Source of the DNA: Colius striatus
Taxonomy: Eukaryota; Chordata; Aves; Coliiformes; Coliidae
Reading direction: 5' to 3'
Assembly: GCF_028858725.1 (NCBI RefSeq)
Contig: NC_084781.1
Span: forward strand, 3,418,513-3,482,512
DNA: 64,000 bases
Shown here: one piece after another, positions 26,686 through 42,341 of the stretch
How positions within the stretch are numbered: the stretch's first letter is position 1
How the letters are laid out: each line of letters starts with the position of its first letter
Program-made: the position numbers and the translations under genes
Notes under the pieces: model-generated
What the model saw: only the letters and a program-made list of their open reading frames with translations
Database searches by the model: none
Told to the model about the DNA's origin: nothing

Positions 26686-29477
26686 TATCTGGGTTTGACT
26701 TAATTCCTTTCTTCAAAGGACTTGTAGGGTGGGAAGGGGATGGGAGGGCGAGGCAAGCTGGAGCACTGGTGGTGCAGAGTTGAAGGTACCTCAGTGCTTC
26801 CCAAGCACCTACATTCCTCTGGGGTCGGCTGCTCTGAGGCGTGTGTCTGGGGGTGCGGAGCTGCCTGATCTCCTCTTTGCCCCGAGACCCTTTCAGTGTG
26901 GTGGCGGGGAGAGAGAGAGCAAGTGAAGGCCAAATCTGCTGCTTCTTCCCAGCGGTGTGGAGGTTGCTTTGGGACTATGGAGGATGGATATTTTTCTTGC
27001 CTTTCTGAAATCTTCACGAGTGAAAATGACAGAGTGATTAGCTGGAAGGTAGAAGAGAGAGTCAGAGACCGAGGTGCGGCCTACTTTGAAACTGCTTCGT
27101 GTTATCCGCTCGCTGCCTCCCCCTCCTCTTCATGCTGGTGTTGGGTTCCTTGTCACAAAGGGTTACACAGCGTAGTTGACTCGTCCCTGGGTGTGTCCCA
27201 TGGCATCCTGGCCAGTGAGCTCCTGACCACCCTGTTGCCTCCAGGGGAGCTGTGGCTGGCGGGAGGGAGCGAGGCGAGTGAAGGCAGTAGGAGATGGCAC
27301 AGGTTAGGCAGAGTGATGAAGGTCCCAGTACTGCTGGATGGGCAAGAAGAGGAGGCAGGAAGGCTCCTGACCAAGAGCAGTGCCTTCCTACTCTTGTATT
27401 GGCAGCTGCCTGAGTGCCCCTGAGATCCAGTCTGTTGCTGTGCTCACACTGGTCCCAGTTGCTGCTGCAGAGCAGGGGCAGACCAGCCTTGAAAGGTCTA
27501 GAGAATAGTTCTGGAAGATGAGAAATAAATGAGGGCTCTCTTGGGAGTGGGCTTATGTGGTGCACGCTGCCCTGCTCGTGTGTGTCCCTGCAGCAGAGCA
27601 AGGTTTGTAGGGACAGACAGCAATGTAGAAACGTGTGTGGTGTTTGCTCCCTCACACCTGTGGGATGAGGATTAGCAAGGACAGAAAGTGCATGTGATTG
27701 TTTTAAGGGTGGTAGAGCTCTCTGATTCCAGAGATGCATTCCTGAGGCCTGAGCTAAAGTCACCAGTGAGCTCTGAGGGTATGCCATGAACCAAGAACCT
27801 CAGTGTGGGCTTTTTGTTTTCTAAAATAAGCTTCTTTTAGGCTTCAGCTAAGTAGAATCGTAAGAACATTCCCAGAAGAGAGTCACTCCTCCATTAGATT
27901 TGGCTTTGTAGACTTCATTGACTGTGTCTGGAGAGTATCCATCGTGTTCAGATGCCCTTCAGGGAAGCAGGTGGTTAGACCTCCTACCAGATGTAGAGAC
28001 AAGCCTACACTAAGTGCTGGGATAGGAGCTCTATTGAGTGGGATTCCCCTGCATTTCCCTGTGAGTTGGTGGCTCACTAGGGTTTTGTCCAGCTTCCTTT
28101 GGACTCTGGGATCAATGTCCTCTGCCTCTGTCCTATGGCTGAATGTAGAATTCAGTCTTGCTGCTGGGAAATGGAAGTATCTTCTGTTTTGTTTAGTGGA
28201 ACTGTGCTGGTGGAGGGAGGGGGCCTGGGTGGGAAGGGGAGCTTTTTGTGTAATAAGACAGCTACTGTATTTCAGTGATAAATGTGTGTTTCTGCTTGCC
28301 AAAGTAAGTTATCTTTTACTCACCATGTGTAAGGTTGTGGTTTTTAGTAGAGCTGGACAGTCTCACTCTGTTGTAGAGGACACTAATGATCTCATCTCTG
28401 CTGAATGCTTGTGTCACACCATGTTTCTGCTCTGTGATAGTGAAGACGTGGCTTGCTTTTCTTTACATGAGAAGTCTGTGCCATGGGCTGGAGCCGTGTC
28501 TTACTAAGACTGAAGCAAAAACTTACTTTAGACAAGGACTTTGTTACCCCAGGGCAAGGGGTGGTAGCCTGCTGCAGGCAAAGGGACATGGATGTTGCTT
28601 TTGACACTCACTCTACTCCCTGCTCTGTGTAGGGGGAAGCCCCTGTGCTGTGGCAATACACAATCTTTTAGAGCTAAGTGAAGCTCCCGTGGGCAGCCTC
28701 TTGGGGACAGTGGACTGTCTTTCCATGGCTAAGCTGAGCACAGCAGCACCCTCCTTGCCCTCCAGCTTTCTCTCAACTCCCATCCCACCTAGAATTTTTG
28801 TTTTCCTTGCCTGTTCCTCTTGCTTGTAGGCCATGTGGTGGTACAGAAACCCCATGGGTGACGATGTCTCTGCATTCCAGGAGTGTTTTGTTTACTGGCC
28901 AGACAGCATCAGTACTGGATGTAAGATCCATGTCTGGCAAGACAATGCACTGTAAGGAGATTTCCATTAAATGTCTCTCCATCACTTCAGGAGGGATTAC
29001 TTGGACAAGGTGCATGAGCCTATATGTTGGGTGAGGGTTTTTTTCCTACTTTGTGCCCCTCTCCCCTGTGTCCCTACTTATGGAACCGGAATTTAGAAAC
29101 AATCCCCATTTTTACTTAATCAACCTGTTACCCACTAGGCTCTCTGTTTGTCTGGGGTGCAGCAGATGTGCTGAGCATCTTCAGAGAGAAGCTGAAGCAT
29201 AAGGTCACTCCAGGACAAGGTACTTCAGAAAAGCATTTCATTAGCATGGTGAGGGGCAGACAGTACCCAGGCAGTCACATCTGCCTGAGCTGGGTGGTTC
29301 TGTTCAGCCCTTGGGTCATTCCCTCTCCTCCTGGCAAAGTCAGGCGGGAGGGGGAGTGTGCAAGTACTAAACCAAGCAGTGCAACCTGTAATTAAGCCTC
29401 TGCTGTGTTTACATGTTTCTTAATTCGTTGTCTTTTCAATGGCTGTATTTTAAAACTTGGGTTTTTTTGTCTCTCCG

Positions 29478-29483
29478 ATTAAA
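29478..29483 (+). promoter_or_regulatory. Distal poly(A) signal candidate, VPS26B
   Basis: ATTAAA followed within about 80 bp by a GT-rich run (ggtctggttttggtttgggg). This is the last good plus-strand signal before the THYN1 3' end. Confidence 0.45.
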
Positions 29484-30034
29484 AAGAGCCATCCCTGGCT
29501 GTCAAATGCTGTGCACGAGTTTGTCTGATACAGTTTCTATTGCCTGGCCTGGGTCTGGTTTTGGTTTGGGGTCTTGTTTTAGTTTATGATATTATTTTTC
29601 TTCAGTGCAGCCCTCCAAATGTGCTCGAGATTGCCTTTGTTACTTTTATAAATTCTTGGTCTTATCTTTAAGCTGTGTCACTGCTTAGAAGCTCTGCTGG
29701 TGGAGGGCTCTGGAGCTTAAAACTCAGTAAGCTGCCTGTGTTTCCTTCTACTTCAGTACTAAAACAACATGGGAAGTTTTGTACCCACAGAGAGTTAACT
29801 GTGCATCTGCTTTGCAGCAATCCAGCTGGATGTGCACATACATCTGAATTTTCTTGTTCAAGACAGAGCTTGGAGATACTTCTGCAGAAGAAGGTCCTTC
29901 TGCAGTACACGGAACTACACGGGATCCTGTAGTCAGCCTCCTCAAGAAGGATGTACCTGTTTTGTCCTTCAAGAGATGAATTGCAGATTTCCCCACTATT
30001 AAAAACTGAGTAGCTGCAATTGATTCTAAAGGGC

Positions 30035-30040
30035 TTTATT
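30035..30040 (-). promoter_or_regulatory. Poly(A) signal, THYN1
   Basis: tttatt on the plus strand reads AATAAA on the minus strand, about 170 bp downstream of the THYN1 stop codon at 30206-30208. It would give a short 3' UTR. Confidence 0.7.
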
Positions 30041-30205
30041 TAAAAATAAGCAAAAGTAACAGTGTGTCAGAACGAGGGGCGTGTAGCTGCAAATCCTGTG
30101 CAGGCATGTTCTTGTTGCTGCCATTGAGCAAGTGAACTGGAGAATGAGGCTGGTTGAGGAGGAGGCATCAGCGGGCTGGGCAGAAGCTGTGCTGCTGTCA
30201 GTTTC

Positions 30206-33200
30206 TTAATGTGGCTTTTCCTCTTCCAGGCTCAAGACAAAATCAAATTCCTCTGTGTCGAAAAGGTAAGGAAGAAAAAGCCATAAGTGGCACTTCCAGG
30301 TTCTCTGAGTGAGGGCTGCCTCGCAGAGGGAACAGCACTGAGCCCAGAGAAGCAATTCCTTACCTTGTGTCAGGGGTTGGATGGAAAGACGTTGTCTTGT
30401 GAAGAGCATCATGTTCTTTAGGGGCCCTCCATCTGCTTTGTGTGCCAGGTGGTGAGCCTTGATTTCAGAGAGGGGGATGAAACGTTTTGTCATCCGCACA
30501 AACTGGACGTCCACCTGGGAAGTGATGGGCAGCAAAGGAGCAGGGTTGGAGGAGGAGATGGCCTCCAGATGTCAGACCAGCTCTTTGGGGAGATGAAGAT
30601 TTTTCAGCTGAAGCAAGTGACTGATGTGTACTATCTTATAGTAGTAGGGGAGATTTTCCTTGCTCAAGGCTACCAGAACTTTCAGATACTTCTGGCAGGT
30701 GATTTGTTTACATGAATCTCAGCACTGTGCACTAACAACAGACATTCACGTTGGCACAGACAATACGAAGTTAAGATGTGGGATGTAGCCAGCCTGGTGA
30801 ACAGTCACTTCCCTATAATTTAGTGTGCCTTGAAACTACGGCTTTGTTTGCTGTACACTGAGAGTGGTACTTAAAGATGTTCCTTCTGTCTCCTAACCCA
30901 GAATCATGCTGTGTGTGGAGGTCAGCTCTGCATCCAAGTCAGATTCGAAAATTTAGTGAGCTATATTTTGGCAGCCTTCTGCAAGAGACAGGGGAAAAGG
31001 CTGAGAAAATCATCAAGACTTGATTTTCTCTCCAGAGAAAAAGCTCAGCTGGGACAGACGCTTACAAGGACATGCAGTATGATGCAAAGAGGCTTCTACC
31101 TTCACTGTGCTTGCACACAGAGCTTGAAACAGCTGTATTTAGTTTACTACGTTACCATGGACCATTTGGGGTTCTCTTTTCTGCTGGTGGAATCATAATG
31201 AGGATCCTTCTGATCAAACTGTGTGTGATCAGGGTATGCCTCCTTTACGATCTGAAGCAGAAGGGAAGGAGAATGTGAGACAAGTTCTCATCAGTTAAAA
31301 ACTATTGTCAGCAAAGGGTATGACATGCCCTTGAGCAAGCTGTGGCTAAGACATAAGGAATAATCCTGGTGCAAAAATGAGCCTTGCATTCCCTGACCTC
31401 CATTCTGGTGGTCAGATACATTTCTTTCTGTTACATTCCTTGGGTAGAAGCACTGCAGAACAGTACAGCTGTCAAAGCAGCATCACCACCTCTTTGGAGA
31501 GCAAGGTGGAAGGAGCACACGGAACAGAAGAAAACTGGGTAGACGGTGACAGTCGTCAGTGACGAGGTCCCCTCTTGAAGAAAAAGCTTTTCTGTGCTCT
31601 AGGTTTTATACTACTGCCTTGCAGGCTCAGATGAGTAGAATTTAGTGAATCAGATTTTAATCAGAGTGTGAAGCAACACTTGACTTGTCTGGAAGTGCTC
31701 TGAAATGTCAGCAGGAAAAGCAGTTTGGAGCATCTCTCCCCAGGGCAATGGAATGAGTCAGCCCTGCTGTGACATGTACTGTTGAGCCTAGATGCCCTAG
31801 GCTCACTTGCTCCTCGACTGGACAACTTCTGCACTACTTTGGTGCTAAGACAGAAGTAGGGCTAATGAGCTGTTTGATAATCCATTGATGATTATTTCCC
31901 CCCCACTCCTAAAACACAGAACAAAGCAGGCACTCACCTTGACGATGCCAACAATGCCAGGCTCTTTACAGTTACTGTGGTAGAAGAAGGCCTGCTGCCC
32001 AAGTTTCATGGCCCTCAGGAAATTCCTTGCCTGTCAGATGGAAACAAGACTTTGAGCTCTTTATATGAAGCTCTTGGGGTTTCATTTATAAGCAGCTAGG
32101 AACAAGAACTAACAGGAGGTATATAGGCATGAAAGATACTCAGGTAAGGGTTCCTACCATTGTCACACAGATGTTTTGTGCTGCAGTGAAATGATGTAAA
32201 AGCAGGGCTAGAGACCCTGTTGTTAGAGAGCATGGGAGGACTCAGCAGCTCAGCCACCACTGTTCAGACATAGCAGAAGACTTAAGTTAGCTGTCAGCCA
32301 ACAAGCAGCAGAGCAGATCACACACAGGGGGAAGTGTATCTATATCTGCTGCGGGAAGCACACGTGGATTTCCTTCGCAGAGAGGCCTGGAACAGAAAGC
32401 TGTATCCTGACAAGGCACAGCATTTGGGTAAGTCCAGATTTGCTAAAGTTGTCAAGGGAAATAAAGGCTTACTTACCTGGTAGTTTCTTACTCCATCCCA
32501 AAAGGTTGTCTGATTGGGCTGAGCTTTCAAGTCGTCAATGCTGAACTGCCAAATGGAATGAGTCAAGTTCAGGAGGCAGTCTGATCTTTAGTGTCTACCT
32601 TGTGCCTAAACATTTGTTCCTAGTTGTTCTGTCAGTTATAGCACGAACTTGACACAGGTTTTTTTGAATCCCACAGGGACTAAAGAAAAGCCTTCCCATA
32701 GGAGGAACAGTGTAAAGGCAGAGTGTGAAGCAGATGCTACCCCTGCTGCCAACAGCTAAGCATCCTGAGGGCCTGATTTCCTTTTATTACAAGTACCACA
32801 CCCCAAGGTTGTCACCCTGGAAAAGAATGCCATGATTTCCTTCTGTCTCCACGAAGGCAAATGTATTTTTGAGAAGACACAATAGAGTTAACATTGCAAA
32901 CCATCTGAACTAGCTTATCCTGTAACTCAGCGTTCAGGCAGTAAGGCTCTGGCTAGCAGTGTAACTGCTCCTGTGCTTTGCTGAATAAGGATGCTTGTCA
33001 GTGCTTACTTTCACATCCACTCCCTTCTCGAGCCTGCTCTCTGGTTCTGATTTCAGAAGCCAGTGACAGTATGTTATCTTGCTTTCCTCCCCACCGGAGT
33101 CAGATTCTTTTGTCTTCTTCCAGTTCTTCCATCCTGACTTAGAACTCCCAGCTGGAGCTTTTGTGGACTTCTCTTCTTCCTCCTTATCTGGACTCTCCGC

Positions 33201-33925
33201 CTCAGTTTTGGCAATTTTAGCATCAGGCTCTTTTTTATCTTAAAAAAAAAACCAAAAAAACCCCTATTCAGATAAAACACAGTTTGTTTCCAATAAGGAC
33301 TGGTGCTAAAGCATGTCCAGTCATCCAAGCTGTTTTCACACACTGGTGTCTGTCTGCAGCAGAAGACCCCAGATGCTATGGGTAAGGCAGCTGCATGATT
33401 CACCAGCATTTTCTGGGTATTTCCAGTTTGCATCTGAAATAAGGATATGTGTTTTGTTGTGTTGATTTAGGTGAGTCTGCTGAATAACAGGGAAATTCAG
33501 CAGCAGTGCAAGCTATTGGAATTACTGTAGTAGCTGGAAACCTTAGATTAAGGCTCCACTGTGATACCTGGATGGCTTATATCCATATTTGTCCAGAACC
33601 CAGATAGGAAAAAACAGTTAATAAGAAGTGATTAAAGAGCTCTTCATAAATGGGCATGAGTTACATTTCTTAACCACCTCGGGCTGAGAACACGTCATTG
33701 TCCCTACTGTATCTCTAGCAGATGTGTCTCAGTCACACATGGATGCTCAGCCCATTTGCAGAGGAAATGCTGTCTGTAAGCCTTGTGGTTTTGAAAGATG
33801 GTTAAGATGACTGTCTGTAATTTAACTATAGCTTGGGACCTCAAGTGAGAGATGCTGAATTAGTTAGGGTGTCAGCACAGACCTGCTACTGCTCCTTTGT
33901 CCCTCTTTCTGCTTGGCCAAGGCAT
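30206..33925 (-). CDS. THYN1: Thymocyte nuclear protein 1 (EVE/PUA-like domain)
   Basis: Nuclear protein with an EVE domain (PUA-like fold, which in this family binds modified bases in DNA or RNA). Exons in transcript order: 33883-33925, 33009-33238, 32477-32545, 31938-32030, 31156-31251, 30364-30514, 30206-30252, total 242 aa. Residues about 72-237 are the EVE domain: HWLLKSEPESRLEKGVDVK, FSIDDLKAQPNQTTFWDGVR, FFYHSNCKEPGIVGIVK, EAYPDHTQFDQKDPHYD, MLFTRQRLSIQPLTQ and a C-terminus EEFDFVLSLEEEKPH. The region before it (about residues 15-70) is Lys/Glu-rich and probably disordered. Exons 2-7 are certain. The first coding exon is inferred: MPWPSRKRDKGAVA resembles the mammalian start MPRPRKR, has a good acceptor at 33968 upstream, but ends in a weak donor (GTCTGT). 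The gene is head-to-head with ACAD8 and tail-to-tail with VPS26B. Confidence 0.94.
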
Positions 33926-33967
33926 CTCTGGTCACTGAATTATCCTCTCTTCACTGAGAAGCACCTG
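33926..33967 (-). other. THYN1: 5' UTR part of the THYN1 start-codon exon (predicted)
   Basis: On the minus strand a pyrimidine tract and acceptor (TTCTTCTCTCATTCAG) end at 33968. They are followed by 42 untranslated bases and then the ATG at 33925-33923. This implies a separate non-coding first exon upstream. Confidence 0.6.
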
Positions 33968-34559
33968 CTGAATGAGAGAAGAAGAAACAATTACTGCTTA
34001 TTCAGGCAAGCTGAAAAAAGTAGAGCTCTTTGAGACAGAGAGCTGTAAAATCTGTGCTCTCAGTGGAGAGCAAATACACGTCCTTCCTTGAGCTCAGCCA
34101 TTTCCTCTATCAGTGCAAGTGCTGGCACTGGCTGAGGACCACACCCGTGGTGTGCTGGAGCCTGGAGGCCTCCACAGCAGAGCTCTGATGGACATCAGCA
34201 GCGGGGCTCCTTCTCTACGCAGCACACAGCTGTTGGAGAAAAGTCCGGAAGGTGCTTGGTTTAAGCCTGGCCCCTCCGTGGTGTACGAGAGGGGTTGTGC
34301 TTTTGGAAAAGGCAGAACAACTTGCCTCCAGAGCTCAGCCCTGCCTCGTACCAGGGGTATCTGGCTCAGCTTCTCGTTCATACAGATTATGCACGCAAAG
34401 TCCTGTCGGGAAAGGCAGCGAGTTGGCCGGTTCAGCCCCCTGCCCCTTCTGCCAGCAGCCCGTCAGGAGTTGCTTGGCTCTCAGCTGGCCTCTTTCTGCC
34501 AGAGCGGGTGGCATCAACTTTTCCACCTCCCATGCCAAGCTTCTCCTCTCCCTCTCCCC

Positions 34560-34844
34560 CACCCACCTACCGCCCCTCCCCAAGCCCCCTCTCTCCCCGG
34601 CTCTGCCCGCAGCAGCCCCCTCACCTCGGCCCGGGGGGAAGGATGCTCTCGCCTCTCCCGAGCCCCGGCAGCTGAGGAGGGAACTCGCCGCCCCGCGCCG
34701 GGCCGCCCTCGGAAGTGGGTGACCGTTATGCAAAAGCTAAGGCATGGCCTGTGGGCTCGCCTCCTTCCCCGCAGCCACCGCGCGTCGGGACTACAGCTCC
34801 CAGCCTGCCCCGGCCCCGGCGCGCTGCCCGCCGCCGGCCCCGCC

Positions 34845-34845
<1 letters not shown>
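34560..34845. promoter_or_regulatory. Bidirectional THYN1/ACAD8 promoter with ZNF143-type site
   Basis: GC-rich island between the divergent THYN1 and ACAD8 genes. At 34790-34809 there is ACTACAGCTCCCAG followed by CCTGCC, a close match to the ZNF143/THAP11 element (core ACTACAATTCCCAGC). It lies 36-55 bp upstream of the ACAD8 ATG. No TATA box is seen. Confidence 0.75.
34625..34740 (-). other. THYN1: Candidate non-coding first exon of THYN1
   Basis: In the CpG island a clean minus-strand donor (GAG|GTGAGG) borders 34625. The sequence upstream of it has no ATG in a usable frame, so it would be untranslated and splice to 33967. The transcription start is not determined and the outer limit given is a guess. 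Confidence 0.4.
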
Positions 34846-40983
<6,138 letters not shown>

Positions 40984-41690
40984 AGCCAGGAGCTCAACTC
41001 CAGCCTTAAGTTACTTTGTCTGTTACAGCTTTGTCGGTTTCCCTCCCCTGTTCACCAGCTCTCTCCTCTGGAGGGGAATGAGGGATACCCCAGTGGAAAC
41101 AGTCACTCTGCCTTATATTGACTGGGGTCACGGCTGGATGCCGCCCACACGCTGCCACAGCTGCACTCTGTGCCTGGCAGAGCTGCTGTGACTTGGCTGG
41201 CATTGTGCAGCCTCAAGATATAAATCACACTTGTGAATACAAGCCTCTGTGTCCAGATCTTGATCGTGGGCTGCTTGCCACCCTTCCTTCTGGAAAGGAG
41301 AAACACTACACCCGTCAGTCATCTCTGCTGAGTCAGGACTGGAACCAGAACTGCAGCCAGAGGTGCAGCCTGATCCTGTGGGACTTTATCAGTGAAATTT
41401 TTAGTGTGAGGGAATGGAGTTGATCTGCTTAAACCACTCTCAGGGCACAGTGGCTTTTTAACTGAGGAGCTTCCTTGATCTGGAGGCACTCCTCTTCTGA
41501 GGTACAAATCAACCAAGGTCCTGCACCAAGACATTTCACTCTCTTGCCTCCAATCAGTAGTCCCTGCTGTGTACGACGTGGGGGGACTAAAAACACTAGT
41601 AAATTCAGCTCTTTTCTCCCCTCAGATTTGGAATCAATAAAGCAATGATGGCAACTTTACCGTGTCAAAATTGACAGCAAACTAAACGTG
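40984..41690 (+). other. ACAD8: ACAD8 3' UTR and poly(A) signal
   Basis: Sequence after the ACAD8 stop holds no coding exon. AATAAA at 41636-41641 is the first good poly(A) signal, giving a 3' UTR of about 670 bases. Confidence 0.75.
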
Positions 41691-41691
41691 A

Positions 41692-41870
41692 GGCAGCAAC
41701 GTGCCCTCGTGGGCAAAGAGGCCGGTGGCATCCTGGGGGCATCAAGGAGAGTGTGGCCGCAGGTTGAGGGAGGCTCTGCTCCCGCTCTGCCTCATGTGGT
41801 GTACTGGAGAAGACTGAGGGGAGACCTTATCAATACTTACAAATATCTAAAGGGTGGGTGTCTTGCAGGG
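41692..41870 (+). repeat. CR1 LINE fragment, internal, no 3' tail
   Basis: Contains 'gcaacgtgccctcgtgggca' as in the 35195 copy, then 'ggagaagactgaggggagac' and 'cttacaaatatctaaagggt', all typical of the CR1 segment ahead of the 3' UTR. An internal segment is missing. It lies between the ACAD8 poly(A) site and the GLB1L2 CpG island. Confidence 0.85.
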
Positions 41871-41929
41871 TGGCCCGAGCAGGTTAACGCCTGAGCATTC
41901 GCACCTCGGGCTGAAACAGGGCCTCGGAG

Positions 41930-42341
41930 CTCCCTTCCACCTCCCCGGGGCGGCCGCAGGGGCTGCGGCCTGAGGGACAGGCGCCGTTACCTCAGCCAGG
42001 CGGCCGTTACTGCGAGTCTGGGCGCTGTCCGGGGGGCGCCGTGCCCGCGGAGCCCGCACCCGCTGCCGGGCTCGCCCCTCCCTCGCTCCGTCCCGCCAGG
42101 CCCCGCCGCCTCCTGACGGGCACCGGCGCCGCCGCTCCGCCGCCTTGGCCCCTCCTCGAGGGCGGGCGGGCGGCAGCCAATGGGGAGCGGCGGCGGGGCG
42201 GCGGGGCGGGGCGAAGGCGGCCTGCGGCCAATGGCGGGCGAGCGGCGCGCGAGGCGGGGGGCGAGGGCGGCGCGGCGCGGCGAGGCGGGGGGCGAGGGCG
42301 GCCTGGGGCCGGGGCCGGGGGGCCGGGGGCGGGCGGCCGCC
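41930..42341 (+). promoter_or_regulatory. GLB1L2: GLB1L2 CpG-island promoter
   Basis: Extremely GC-rich with dense CpG. Two CCAAT boxes, at 42177-42181 and 42228-42232, lie about 165 and 115 bp upstream of the GLB1L2 ATG. Several GGGCGG GC-boxes follow. There is no TATA box. The island continues to about 42.6 kb in intron 1. Confidence 0.8.

Larger units (their letters stand above)
26588..29500 (+). other. Probable VPS26B 3' UTR with alternative poly(A) sites
   Basis: No coding exon was recognised between the VPS26B stop and the convergent THYN1 3' end. Three candidate poly(A) signals on the plus strand suggest alternative ends: AATAAA at 26680-26685 (93 bp after the stop), AATAAA at 27524-27529, and ATTAAA at 29478-29483. 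The last is followed by a strongly GU-rich stretch (about 29550-29590), as expected of a cleavage site. Which ones are used is inference. Confidence 0.5.

Noticed and set aside
33074-33433. A minus-strand frame starting right after an acceptor-like TTTCAG that could have been the THYN1 first exon.
   Set aside because: Its possible donor after ATGCTG leaves the wrong phase for the exon at 33238, and the protein has no THYN1 likeness.
33565-33583. A tiny alternative THYN1 start (MDISHP) on the minus strand with the right phase and a CAG|GTATCA donor.
   Set aside because: No supporting acceptor and no resemblance to the MPRPRKR-type start. The 33883-33925 candidate is better on both counts.
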